Shown: one piece after another, positions 23,097 to 34,988 of the stretch
Numbering within the stretch: the stretch's first letter is position 1
Layout of the letters: the number at the start of each line of letters is the position of its first letter
Origin: Rhodamnia argentea
Lineage: Eukaryota; Streptophyta; Magnoliopsida; Myrtales; Myrtaceae
NCBI RefSeq assembly: GCF_020921035.1
Contig: NC_063158.1
Location: 8,228,001-8,292,000 of the forward strand
Length of the DNA: 64,000 nucleotides
Direction of reading: 5' to 3'
Made by a program: the position numbers and the translations under genes
The notes under the pieces: generated by a model
What the model was told of the DNA's origin: nothing
The model's database searches: none
The model's input: the letters and a program-made list of their open reading frames with translations, nothing else

Positions 23097-23942
23097 TCAA
23101 GACCAGAAGTCCCACCACTGCGAGCTTCCGGACGACTGGTTGAGAAGATCATCGGTCTCCAAGCTGCCCCAGTGCTCCGGTGATGTCAAGGAGCTATCTG
23201 CAGGGGCAGGTTCGGGATCGGGTTCGGCCATGTTTAGGAGGCTCTGCTCCCCTTCTAGTCCAAAGTAGTCATCCTCGCATGGGATTCCCATCAAACGCAC
23301 CGATTTGTCCGGTAATACAGCAGGCTGGCTATCTTCATGCTTTGGTTCCCCATTGCCGGATTCGCGATCGATGCTGTTCGTTGCCGAATCATGCCTGGAG
23401 CTCTGGCTATCTTCTTGCGGCTTCTCAATCAGTCGGTTGAGTTTGTCAATCTATCAGCGACACATCCATACACATGTTAGTAGCTGCTGCTGCTGCTGCT
23501 GTTTCCATTAAACACACGCGACTTGCGTCCCGAGCGATATTGAAGGAGGAGATTGAGATTGAGATTGAGATGATTATCTAACCTGGGTGATAAGGGATTG
23601 CTTCTCTTTCTTGAGAGATTCGAACCGGGAATAGAGAGCGTTGTAGTTGGCGCGAAGGATGGCGAAGTCACGATCCAGCTGCTTGGACTTCCATCGGGCT
23701 CTCTTGTTCTGGAACCAAATGGCCACCTGGCGGGGCTGAAGCCCCAATTCCCTGGCGAGCTGCATCTTCTTTCGAGGCTCTAGCCTCGACTCGGATTCGA
23801 AGATGGACTCCAATGACCTGATCTGTTCGTCACTGAACCTTCTCTTGTTCACCAGCTTGTTCTTCTTCTTCCTCGCGCTCGGGAGCGAGTTCATGCCTTC
23901 AAAGGCGGCGGCGGCAGCAGAATATTCTCCCGCATTAAACAT
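23097..23942 (-). CDS. HD-Zip class I transcription factor, ATHB7/ATHB12-like
   Basis: Nuclear homeodomain-leucine-zipper regulator. The ATHB7/ATHB12 branch is induced by drought and ABA and restrains growth under water deficit. Two exons: 23583-23942 and 23097-23450, joined at ATCACCCAG|GTTAGA and GATAG|ATTGAC, giving 237 residues (normal size). Basic linker and homeodomain occupy about 25-87, with helix-3 motif [10 protein letters not shown] at 76-85. The zipper has leucines at 89, 96, 103, 110, 117 and 124. The last heptad leucine comes from exon 2, so the splice is supported by the zipper itself. The C-terminal QWWDFWS matches the conserved WRDFWS-type ending of this branch. An acidic, Ser/Pro-rich tail presumably activates. 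An Ala run and basic KKKNK precede the homeodomain. Intact. Confidence 0.95.
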
Positions 23943-24072
23943 GTTAAAAAGAAAACGGTGCTGCTCTGCTCGCTTGAGTCTAATCTAATCTAATGTAATG
24001 CCACAAAGCAGTTACTTGGCCCTGTACTGGGGAAGATAAGAAAGGTTGGGGATTTGGAGTTTGTTGAATTGC

Positions 24073-24081
24073 TTTTATATA
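24073..24081 (-). promoter_or_regulatory. TATA box of HD-Zip I gene
   Basis: Minus-strand TATATAAAA about 130 nt upstream of the start codon at 23942, with a CT-rich stretch upstream. Predicts a leader of about 100 nt. Confidence 0.65.
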
Positions 24082-24249
24082 AATAGAGGGGGGAGCCGTG
24101 AGGCGCTTTTCCTTCACTACTCTCTCTCTCTATCTCTATCAATACCATGGCTAGTTTGGCTTCGACGGCTCGGCTCAGCAGGAGCTGGGAGGCCCGGGTT
24201 ACCAAAGGAAGGGAATCATGGGGCTGTGATCCTGGGATTCGGACCACTT

Positions 24250-26141
24250 AGCAACAAGACAAACGGAGATGATATTTTTATTCAATTAGGGGTCGCATGA
24301 AACTCCTCCCCCCACCCACCCCCCAAATGTTGGCCGTCGGGCGGGTCATTTTCAGGATCGGCGAAGCGTATTTTATGGCAAACCCCTCTGGAACCTCGCT
24401 CGCGGTGCATGAATCACGTGCTGTGATGTTGATGACCAAATTTGCAATCATACAAAGATACAAAAGAAGCGCTCTTCTCCAAAAGCAAGAATCGGCTGGA
24501 GCCATGAGCCGAGGGAGGGGCTCTCAAAGTCGCCATCAAAGAAACAAGACGTAGTGACAACGTGCCCAACTCTGGTTCATACTTATATGCAAAGCCAATG
24601 AAAAGGGAAGTTACCTGTTACCCGTCACACGTCGCCCAATCATGCTCTGCCACCTGACCTCCCCGGTCAAACAGATGAGGTCGTCGTTTTCCGCGGGGCC
24701 AGCAACGTGGCAGTTGGAGAGCTTCTTTTTTTTTTAACTTGCTTTAGAATTTTCAGATGGATCGGACCGGATCGGATCATATCAAAAGGGTTGTTTGGTC
24801 TTTTGGAGAGGGGGTGACGCGTCCCGAGCCGTAACAGGTGGCTGCTTGTTTGTCATTCCTTTTGCCTTGCCTTTCCTTTTCCACACTGGGGGGGGACGGC
24901 TCCTCCAGGGGCACGTGGCCGTCGCCCCTGTCATCGATTCGGCATCCTGCGGATGGAAAATTAATTAACATCGACGACTAAGTTACGATGGCCATAATTA
25001 ATTGAGCCCCTAAACCGAATACGCTGTGTATTTTCCGTCAAACCCCGAGTCTGATATTACCTTCTCTCCACACGAGCAACGCAGCCCTCGAATTCAAATC
25101 GACATATTCGAATTTATGTCATTGAACAAGATGTAAGTATATATTTCTAACACGTACCCAAAATTTAATTGTCAAAAGTTTCTTGCTGTCAGTGCTCTCA
25201 TCCTACTTGATGCTAACTGAGTGACCCGATAAACATGATGAGAAAAATGGTGTGAGCAACCACCGAACCAGTAGTAGCAAATATCTCTTCTAAACAAATC
25301 GAGCACACGCTATACATATTTACCATGTAATATCAAAAACACATAATCCAAACCTAGTATAGAACATGTGTAAAACACCAAAAATGAATTATATCTTATC
25401 AACAAAACTTTATACGTATCAGAAATACTCATTTTAAATCAACAATATCGAATCATCCGTCAATGGTTAATTCCATTGATCAATCTCATACCACATGTAA
25501 AATAGTTTATTCCGTTAATAAATCTCATATCATATCACATCTCAAGATCCTAGAAGTGGCTTCCACGAGACTCAAGTCGTCATCTAGCACTTAGCTCTTG
25601 AGTAATACAAGGCCGTAAAAGTGGCTCTCATGGGACTCGTATCCATGCGTAGCACTTAGCCATTATATAGTATACATACTCACAGCTCTTTATTGGGTTT
25701 ACAATGATCATGCACATCAATCCATCATTCCCAATATTTCACAAAATCGATCAAAATTCTATATCACGGATCGATTTCTCAAATCAAATCGTATCACATT
25801 TCACACCAAAATACTTTTCATCAATCAAAATATATTTTGTTTCACAACTCAGTTCATCAATCATAATATCTTTTCTATAGACATATCTCAAATCATTTAA
25901 CAATTCATTTTATTGACCGGAATATATGTAACCATATATATAGGTCAAACCACATACAAATACGCAAGGTAGTAAATACTCATTCCAGACTTTTATGCAA
26001 TAAAAGGAAATGTCATTCCTTAACTCATAGTTTGACCAATTCATATCGCTTTCAAAATATGATTTTACAACCTCGAAGAAGATTGCTCGAGCTGATGCAC
26101 TTATATTCCTATCAGTTCATAAAAGAATGATATAAATTTTT
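24250..26141. other. Intergenic DNA, nothing recognised
   Basis: GC-moderate up to about 24960, then AT-rich with ATCACA/AAATC wording resembling a decayed LTR (compare 3800-4450 in inverse orientation). No paired ends, primer site or protein domain found. Confidence 0.35.
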
Positions 26142-26934
26142 GGGTTAATACCATGAAAAACCCTAAACCGGTACACCCGTGACAAATTTACCCCAAACTA
26201 TTTTTTTGACCACGAAAAACCCCAAACCGGTACATATGTGACAAATTTACCCCAAACTATTTTTTTTACTACCAAAAACCCTAAACTGGTATATTTGTGA
26301 CAAATTTACCCTAAACTAATTATTTTGACCACGAAATACCCTAAACTGGTACACATGTGACAAATTCACCCCCCGTTAAATCGTCACTTTGTTTTGGCTT
26401 TTGGTCCGCTACGGTATGGGAGGACACAACCCTTGGTGCTCCACCCATCCGTGCGCTATGGATGGTGTCATCGTACAAGAAGAGACTACTGAAGGAAGGA
26501 GGTTCACGATTTGACATAAATAGGTAAGCCTTAGGGGCGATCGGCGGCGAAGATCCCGACCATGGAGACCATGGGGATAACCTGGTAACAATGATACGGA
26601 AAGCAAGTCTTCGATCTTATAAAGAAAGGCGATGGCTCGAAGACCTCATCTCTAATGCTTTTGCCTTCCACGAGACCGTACACGTCGGATCCGAAGATCG
26701 TCTATCTCAAATTGATAAACCCGTAACAAATAGAGGGTTAAAACCTCATATTGGTATACCCGTCAACTATCACATGTCACTAAATCAACAATTTGATAGT
26801 TAAATTTAATGAAAATTAACGGAGGGTAAATTTGTCACATGTGTACCAGTTTAGGGTTTTTTGTGGTCAAAAAAATAATTTGGGGTAAATTTGTCACAAG
26901 TGTACCGGTTTGGGATTTTCCATGGTATTAACCC
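26142..26934. mobile_element. Mutator-type foldback element with 9-bp target duplication
   Basis: The terminal inverted repeat GGGTTAATACCATG starts at 26142 and its inverse ends at 26934. Perfect 9-bp direct repeats TAAATTTTT flank it at 26133-26141 and 26935-26943. The left arm holds four successive units of about 60 bp (each AAAxACCCxAAACxGGTAxAxxTGTGACAAATT); the right arm holds two inverse units. The unique core (about 26375-26800) encodes no recognisable protein. Related to 2653-3150. Confidence 0.85.
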
Positions 26935-27088
26935 TAAATTTTTTGAGTAATGTACTATTTTAACGAACGACTCAATTAAACTACGTTTAATCATCAACCA
27001 ATCGACTCCTACCCATACTTCGAAATCAATTTTCGTCAAACCCTTCGGCTTCACAATACCCTAAACTATCATTTCCATATGAATCCAC

Positions 27089-27309
27089 TGTTAGGATGCA
27101 CGCGTGAATGAGTTGTGTTAAAGAAATCCCACATCGGAGAATCGAAGTGGTGTACGGCGATTAATATATTCATGTTGGTCATAACTCATTAGTTTAAACT
27201 TTTGAGTGAATGTGGATTTGACTGAATATGTTAACTGGCCCGGATTTAGTCTCTTTCTTGGTGATCTCTCGGGATAAATGTATCGGACTTACATTGCGTA
27301 CTCCCATCA
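27089..27309 (+). mobile_element. TRIM solo LTR with 5-bp target duplication
   Basis: A 221-bp LTR starting TGTTAGGATGC and ending CTCCCATCA, flanked by perfect TCCAC repeats at 27084-27088 and 27310-27314. It matches, in opposite orientation, the LTRs of the TRIM at 1-385. No internal region is left, so it arose by LTR-LTR recombination. Confidence 0.85.
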
Positions 27310-27379
27310 TCCACGGCTTAACAGCCCAACCCTTTTGTTGCGTACTCCCATCATCCACGGCTTAACAGCCCAACCCTTA
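27294..27379 (+). repeat. 44-bp direct duplication across the solo-LTR end
   Basis: The stretch TTGCGTACTCCCATCATCCACGG... followed by CTTAACAGCCCAACCCTT occurs twice with a 44-bp period (27294 and 27338). It joins the last 16 bp of the LTR to its right flank, so the duplication happened after insertion. Confidence 0.85.
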
Positions 27380-28100
27380 GAACATATTACAGTCTCAAGT
27401 GGCAAAGAATCGATATCGATGTATCAAGCCTTTCCGTCGATGTGACCTCTTAGGAAAGATAAGCATTACAAATTTTTTTATGACTAGATGAATAGAAAAC
27501 TTGAATCAATATCAGGCATTACAAAGTGGAATTGACTCGACTTGTCAAGAGTGTCCGAATCTCTTTTCCCTCTTGTTATTGTCGCCGCTTTCCTTTCCGT
27601 TTTCTTTAAACGCACGAGAACCCCTTTTAATTTCTTGTTTTGTCCACTGGAGTCGTTCATCCTCCTTCTTCTTCTTCTCTGTTTTTTTATTTATTTTGAA
27701 GGTGGGTGGGTGGGTGGGTGGGTGTTGGTGGGGGAGGATGGGGTGGGCAGGATGGAGGAGGAAGGCGTTTAATGTTGCTGAAGAGGAAAGGAAAATGGGT
27801 TGGGGCGTGGTTTTAGAGGGCATCGTCCTGGACTTTGGGCTTGAAAAGGCTGTTAGTTTTTTTCTTATAAGCCCACTATTACATTTTCCTTGTGAGGGTC
27901 GACACGAAATGGGAATGCTGAGGAGTTGAGTATGCATCCAGGTGATCATTATCATCGTACTCAGATTGGTAGCTGACAATGCCTCATCTATGAAAGAGGG
28001 AACCAAAAAGAAGAGGAAGAATGAAGAGGACATCGTGGGAGGTTGAGAGAAGAACGAGATGAGTCAAATGCTTGCCGGAATAATTAACGCAGAAAGGCAA
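27380..28100. other. Intergenic DNA with a (GGGT)n run
   Basis: A GGTGGGTGGGTGGG run lies at about 27701-27724. Long open frames on both strands (142 and 162 codons) follow pyrimidine-/purine-biased sequence and show no domain. Confidence 0.4.
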
Positions 28101-28119
28101 CAGACGTGTTAAAATTTAT

Positions 28120-28960
28120 GTACAACGGTCATTTTACTGTCAAAATTTTTCACCGGCTCATTTATGTGTTGTAAAAAAACGATCACTTTAGTGCCAACAA
28201 TTACTGATTACGGCCAAACTAATTATGTGGCATTTAATAGTAATTTTTAATATAACGTGGCAAATTTTTTTTAAAAAATCAGTCCACGTGAAGTCTACAT
28301 GGAAATTCTTTTGAAAGATATCATTCCATGTGGAAATTTTTTTTAAAAATTAAATTTAGAAAATAAGCTAAAACCAAAAAAATTAAAGAATAAATAAAAA
28401 ACGAAGGACTTGGCACAACCCTCGTTGCCCCACCATCGTGGTTGTGGCCGATGACCCCACCAAAAAAATTAAAGAATAAATAAAAAACGAAGGACTTGGC
28501 ACAACCCTCGTTGCCCCACCATCGTGGTTGTGGCCGATGACCCCCCCCCCGATCGCAGACGAGGGCACGACATTGCCTAACGACGGCCGGGACCCGTTAT
28601 CCCTAGCGAGGCCTCGCTTTCGTCGGTGGGGCTCGGCGGCGGCGAGAGCTATGCAATCCCTTGCCGGTGCAACCCTTCCATTTTCTTTTTTTTCTTCTTT
28701 TATTAATTTTATTTTTTTAGCTTACTTTTTAGTTTTTTTAAATTTTAATTTTTTTTATTGCTAACTAAAATGCTCCAGTGAGCCACGTAGGGTTAGCTTA
28801 TTAATAATAATAAAAAAATGCCATTAAGATCTCCGGCAAAGTTCATCGGAATTGGCGTTCAAATAATGATTTTTCAAAAAAGTTGGTATTTAAATGATTA
28901 AAAAAATTAGCTTAAAAATAAGCGTCGGATATAAAGTTTGGCATTTCTTTTCCCGAAAAA
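28120..28960. mobile_element. Foldback MITE, 'cactttagtgcc' family, with internal duplication
   Basis: The left arm carries GATCACTTTAGTGCCAACAATT-like phrases; the right arm has inverse wording (TTGGTATTTAAATGATT). A GC-rich core of CTCGTTGCCCCACCATCG type lies between. A related partial copy is at 52960-53290. Boundaries are approximate and no target duplication was established. Confidence 0.5.
28374..28546 (+). repeat. 86-bp perfect tandem duplication
   Basis: The stretch starting CAAAAAAATTAAAGAATAAA and ending GTGGCCGATGACCCC occurs twice in a row with period 86, apparently identical apart from the ends. It lies inside the foldback element and must be recent. Confidence 0.85.
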
Positions 28961-29279
28961 ACACGAAGGATGTCAATCAAGATAAAGGACCAGACCTTCG
29001 GAGGTGGATCCTGGGTTCGCGTGGCAGGCAGTGAGGTCTGCCAGAGGAGGCAAGCTGGCAAGGGATCACTTTTAACATCTCTTCAGCAATCACAGTGGCG
29101 TTGAACCCAGTAAGCTACATTCCCTTTGATTCGTCAAGTGATTCTTTGTACTTTTGATTTCCATGCAATCATCGGCGGACATCAACGAGATGTTCCATTA
29201 TAATTGGCAAAGAGTATGTCATAATCGAATAAGCCCCATAAAAAATTAATCAAGAAAATCTTTCACAATAGGTTTCTTT

Positions 29280-29345
29280 GATAAAATTATCAAAAAAGTC
29301 CTAATCCTGCTACAAGTAAACCAATTCAATGCTACACACACACAC

Positions 29346-29379
<34 letters not shown>

Positions 29380-29880
29380 CAATTGAATCCTCAACATTTT
29401 TGCAGTTGCATCAATAAAGTCCATCCGGTACTGACGTGACAATTTTCATCAATATTTATATTTTTTGCAATTTTTTATTTATTGATTTATTATCTTTTTC
29501 TTTTTATTTCTTCTTATTTTCCTTCTTGCTCCATCCGATCATCAAATCGGCGACCGACCGCAGGCGAGGCTGGTGAGGTTCGGCCTCGCCCAACCATGAC
29601 TTGCTTGAGCCTCGAGTCGTGGGGGGAGGTCAAGCCTAGCCTAGCCATGGTGAGGTTGCCTTCGTCTCTAGCCGATCGCCGGATTGCTGACTGGTTAGAG
29701 GAAGGAGAAGGAGAAGGAGAAGGAAAAAAAAAGAAAGAGAATAAATAAATAATAAACAGATATTTCGAAAAAATATTAAAACATTATTAAAAATTGTTGG
29801 GTCAACGCTGATTGGCCAAAGTTGGTCGGAAGGCCTGAATTGGCACAAATGCAGAAGATTTAGGACTAAAGTACTACAAT
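29280..29880. mobile_element. Foldback MITE of the 'gtcctaaa' family
   Basis: Left arm AAATTATCAAAAAAGTCCTAA and inverse right arm (GCCTGAATTGGCACAAATGCAG...TTTAGGACTAAAG) match the 4629-5407 family. The core contains GGCGAGGCTGGTGAGG-type GC-rich words and an AT-rich block. A (CA)n(TA)n(TG)n microsatellite interrupts the left arm. Confidence 0.6.
29334..29379. repeat. (CA)n(TA)n(TG)n palindromic microsatellite
   Basis: CA repeats, then TA repeats, then TG repeats. Together they form a perfect inverted repeat able to fold on itself. Confidence 0.9.
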
Positions 29881-29889
29881 TATAGATAA

Positions 29890-31100
29890 AACGAAGACAC
29901 GTTGAAATTGGGTGTCTTTTTTTTTTTTTTTCCTGAGACTCGATATATAACTTGCTGAGTAGTATTATTGTAGCCCAAGTGAAAATTCAATGCAGATACG
30001 GCTGTTTCAGTTTGTGGGGATAGCAGTGACGTGCGATAAGAAAGGGAACTGGGGCCTAGCCAGGATCGGACATCCTTAGTTATGGGGGCCAATATAGCTA
30101 AGCAAAGCAGAGTATCTTATTTTGGGCAAGTCTTTCCATCTCCCTTTTCCAAAGGAGCCGCCACGCCATGGAAGAGATGTAGATTATATCTACCTCGTCA
30201 TTCCCATCATCCGCTGTTCTCCAACAATGTCTGTCCCGTGCTCGGTCTTCCCGCTCCGGCGACGGGGCTCCCGGGAAGGACCCGAGCACCAAGATCTTTG
30301 GTGTGATTGGCAGATGTTGACGACTTCATTCACTTGTCTGATAACTGCGAGCGAGCTCAAGAAGCACCCTCCGACAGCCTTCTCACCCTCGTCTGCACTC
30401 CCACGAACTGCAAGTATAGATGTCGGACATGTCTTCCGGGGGACCTGGCCATGATTGATGGCGGAGCTGACACCTACCTCCGCAATCTGGTAGCTTGATG
30501 TGCTGCTCTCCCGATCCCTGTTCACCATCTCAAGGTAATGAGATTCTGCTGGTGGTGAAACATGATTGAGACAAAAGCCAAATTGGCCAATTACCAGCAG
30601 CATCTTCAGCTTCGCTTCTTTTTTTTTTTTTTTTGGGTGTTAAATGGGCAATGAACGTGTATGGCAATTGGATTATCAAATAGGCTCGAAATGACGATAC
30701 GATGATTAGTCCATTTTTCCGTGAGCTAAAGGGGAAAAAGATGGAAGAATACGAAAAGTGCGGTTTTGGATTTCAATTGGCGCGTTTGGTAAGACGTCGT
30801 AGTACTTCCAACAGACATTAGTTGGAAGAAAGCGCTGACGGGAAGGAGAGACCAAGAAGAGAGCACACACCCCCAATCCATCCGTGCATCTTGCACGTTC
30901 CTTGTGCAACAGTTTTCTATCACGCCATGTCCCTCTCTCTCCTTGTGTGGATCACATCTTCTGTTTACCATCATAAGAAACAAAGAAGAACATGGCGGTT
31001 GCCAGTTGCCACAGCGGAGGAGCACCCGTGGCACTGGAAAAAGACTTGTGTTCTGAGAGTGGGCGCTTAGTAGTAGGAGTTCATTTTACTTTGTGCCTTA
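29890..31100. other. Intergenic DNA, no gene supported
   Basis: Two poly-T tracts (29919-29931, 30618-30635). Open frames on both strands at 30082-30603 are GC-richer than the surroundings but show no known domain or mutual consistency; a non-coding transcript or pseudogene remains possible. Confidence 0.35.
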
Positions 31101-31109
31101 CTCGCACCC

Positions 31110-31745
31110 GAAAAAGACCTATTATATTAGTGCCAATTCAGTTGCCACAACAATTTTAACAGTGCTAATTTAGTCATAAAAATTTTGCGTTTGTACCAAT
31201 TGTGTCCATCCGGTCAATTTTGGTTGAAAATCGTTGATGTGGACACCGATTGTCCTATGTGGCACGGATGGCGATGACGTAGATATTTTTTAAATATCTT
31301 TTGGTTTGTTTTTCCTTTTATTTTCTTCACTATTTTATTCTATTAAGGGCAGGGGAGTGTTGCAAGTGCCAGCAAGTGTCGCAGCCCTTGCGGGGTCCGG
31401 GTGAGGGCCGCGGTGCCCTCACCTGGCCCAGATCCGGTGAGGGCGTCGCAGCCTCTCCCCGATTACCATGAGGGCTCTTGCCTAGTGGCCGGCGCCGGCC
31501 CTCAATTGGAAAAAAAAAAGAGTAAAGAAAAGAAAGTTTTAAAAAAATTAAAAAGTATAAAAAATCACATAAGCGTCTATCATGCCACGTAGGATGACCG
31601 GCGCCCATGTCGGTAATTTCCAGTCAAAATTGACTTGATGGATGCAATTGACACAAATGCAAAAAGTTTAAGGCTAAACTAACACAATTAAAAAGATTTA
31701 GAAAAGATTTAGAATTGAATTGGTATCAACGCAATAGGTTTAGAC
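31110..31745. mobile_element. Foldback MITE of the 'gtcctaaa' family
   Basis: The left arm phrases (AGTGCCAATTCAGTTGCCAC; GTGCTAATTTAGTCATAAA) are echoed inversely in the right arm (GCAATTGACACAAATGC; AACTAACACAATT). The GC-rich core reads GGTCCGGGTGAGGGCCGCGG. Same family as 4629-5407, 29280-29880 and 47250-47760. Confidence 0.6.
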
Positions 31746-33938
31746 TTGTGTACATGACATCCGTTGAGATGTGTGTTTATACCACCTCACGAACTCATGT
31801 TCTTCTATTGCTTTAGCATCATACCAATTACAACTTCCAAACGCGGTGACCATGAGGAAAACACGAGTAAAACTCGCAAGAACTGCGCATACCTGCGGGA
31901 AAACACTCATAGAGTCATATTCAGGCAATTTCTCTTTGAATCAATCACAACAAAAGGGAGAAGAACAAGAAAATGTATGCCATCAAAACAAACCCAAAAC
32001 CCGTGCTATAAAGTTGGAAATTCATCCTAGACTATTTGGGCTACAGATATCAAATGGGATGGTAACCATGCTCAGAGAAAACTTCCTAAACTTAGACCTA
32101 TTCTAGTACAAGTACTCCGTAAAGCATAAAGTTCCTTAGCTATAGCTTGACGCCACTCGGTATGTTGTACTGCTTCGCGGTAGCTTGTCGATTCCCGCAC
32201 ATCATGAACAGCAACCAAAAAGGAACCAAACTTGGCAAAATAAGAAGCAGCAACAACATAGCGAGTAGGGATGACGATCCCGAGGAGGATTATGACGCAA
32301 CTCCAAAGAGGTTGAATTGCTGGTGGCAAGGGGAGTAGGAAGGGCAATAGCATGAGGGAGCTCATATGGAGAAGGAGGAATAGAGATACTTGGAGGAGGA
32401 GAAGCAAAGGCATGAGGTGGCTCGGGACAAGGATCGGTTGCGAAGTACATGAAAGGAATAGGTTTAGACATTGAAGACTTAGTAGTAGTAGAGAAGTAAG
32501 GAACGTGCTCATGAAAAGTGGCTTACAAGAAATACCAATATGCTGAGCAATCGGGTCGTAACAACGATAGCCCTTGTGTTTAGTGCTATAGCCCAAGAAT
32601 GCACATGACATGGATTGAGCAATCAATTTTGTACGTTCGGTGGGAGAGAGAAGCACGAAACACGTGCACCCAAAAACTCGAAGATGTGTATAAGTAGGAG
32701 AGCAAGAATGAAGTCGTTGAAAGGGTGTAGCCCGATGAAGAACCGATGAGGGAAGGCGATTAATGAGATGAACCACAGTGAGAAGAGCTTCAACCCGGAG
32801 CTCGGTAGGAACCGAAGTAGAAAGTAAAAGAGCATGAGTAGTTTCAAGAATATGTCAATGCTTACATTCAGCAACCCCATTTTGAGCCGGGACATCGGGA
32901 CAAGAGAGGTGCAGCAATGTCCCATCACTAGCTAAGAGAGAACGAAAAGCACTCGAGAGGTATTCCCCCTAGAGTCAGAGTGAAAGACCTTAATTTTCTT
33001 ATGAAGTTGTGTAAATATCATGGCGGTGAATGTCTAATAAATGGTAAGAAAATCACTGCACTGATGCATAACATAGATCCAAGTATAGCGAGAATAATCG
33101 TCAATAAAAGAAACATAATATTTGAAACCACTCTTGGATGTAATAGGAGTAGGGCCCCATACATCATAATGAACACGATAAAAAATACTGCTAGAGCTAG
33201 AAGTACTTGTAGGAAAAGATAAAGCGGATTGCTTTGCTAAAGAACAAATAGAGTAGGGATTTAGAACACCAAAGGAAACTGGATCAAGAACCCGCTATTG
33301 ATGAAGGATAGAGAGACGACAAAAGGAAGCGTGCCCGAGATGCTGCTGCCATCGTGCAAAGTCCATGGTAGCCAAGACGGGATAAGGAGAGGAAGTGGAG
33401 GTGGATGGAAGGTGGAGAGATCACATAGTGTATATTCCACCATGCCTCTCGCCCTTGCCGATCATCCTGTCATTCGAACGATCCTGTACAAAATAAGAGC
33501 GGTCAGTAAAACTCACAATATAGCCAGCATTAGAAAGTCGGCTAACGGACAACAAATTAAGTGCCAAAGAAGGGACATGCAGCACATCGGGAACATAGAA
33601 ATCCCGAGGATAGATAAGAGTCCTCCGTCGGGTAGCCAAAAAAGGAGAACCATCAGCTGTAAAGAACCTCATTGGAGACTAAAGCTTAGAAAGCTCGGTG
33701 AGACAGATAGCAGAAGTAGAAATGTGTCTAGCAACTCCCGAGTCAAGAATCCACGTAGTAGAAGAACCATCTAGGGGGGAGCAGCAATCGCAGAAGAATC
33801 AACAGGAGTGACAACAATTGAAGGGCCTGAATTGGACAATTGAGAGCCAAGCTGAAACTAATTCAAGCGGGCTAGCCGAGCCGGAATATGAGCGCGTGGA
33901 GTCTAAGAAGAGCACTGTATATCACACCGCTTCTTATA

Positions 33939-33980
33939 ACAGCGAGACTCAATATGACCACGATGATGACAATAAGAGCA
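33939..33980 (-). other. CCHC zinc knuckle of copia gag
   Basis: The minus strand encodes CSYCHHRGHIESRC, a perfect CX2CX4HX4C nucleic-acid-binding knuckle, fixing the gag region of the element. Confidence 0.8.
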
Positions 33981-34973
33981 TCGCGTAGTTTGATGAGAAC
34001 CTTGAGTTGAAGCGGACCGATGAGAACCTTGAGTGGAGCAGATCGAAGAGAACCATGCGTTAGAGCAAACTTATGAGAACCCCGAGTTAGAACATGAAGC
34101 AGTGGCATAGACCGAGCAGCAACCCATGGAGGAGTAGCGAGAATGGCTGTGGGATTAGATACCATAGAAAATGAGAGAAGACCAACCCGAGTTTCCTCGG
34201 ATTGAAGCTCCTTGACAGCATTAAGGAGAGAGGGTAGAGGAATCCTATAAAGAATCTGACTAAGAACACCCTCAAAAGGAGGTTGGAGCTTCATAAAAAA
34301 AATCATAGAGTCATAGAGTTTGTAGCCGATAAGACCGACATGTGGCACAACTAGAACATGTAGAACATAAAGTGAGAGACAGAATGTCTAGCTGAATCCA
34401 AAGTGACTTCAAATAATTATAAAACTCACAGATTGATCGAGCACCCTAAGTAGTAACAACAATGTCTTGATGTAACTGGCATACACGGATAGAGCCGGTC
34501 CGAGTAAACATGTTTGCAAGGCGATTTCAAAGATTCTTTGCACTTGTGACGTGAGCAAACCGTGGACGAAGGGTATGATCAAGAGAGCTAAATATGATGG
34601 CCCAAGCCCTCCGATCGCCAGCAGTCCAATTTCGAATGTCGGATTTACACCGAGCAATCGCATCGTCTGTGAGTTTGGATTGCTCGGTGTCCTTGAATTT
34701 GCCGGGACGGATGTGAACACCCTCAACATGCTCAAATAGATCTCGATAAACTAGTGTAGCCATAGCCGATGGCCACCAAAGAGCGTAATTGGAGCCATCG
34801 AGTTTGACATCAATCCGATCACTCGAATCACCCATATCAACCAACGCTGGATCGCGAAGTCGGCGCGATGAAAACAACATCAAGCAGCCGGCGCAACGAG
34901 GAAGATGAGCGAAAATTTTTTCTTGGGGTGCCGTAATCAAGGATTGGTGTATAGTATTGACAAGAAGCAAACC

Positions 34974-34988
34974 CTTGCTCTAATACCA
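34974..34988 (-). other. Copia primer-binding site
   Basis: Minus-strand TGGTATTAGAGCAAG abuts the LTR terminal CA with no spacer. One mismatch from the usual TGGTATCAGAGC initiator-Met site. Confidence 0.75.

Noticed and set aside
27501-28033. Open frames of 142 and 162 codons on opposite strands
   Set aside because: They span a (GGGT)n run and pyrimidine-biased DNA, with no domain on either strand.
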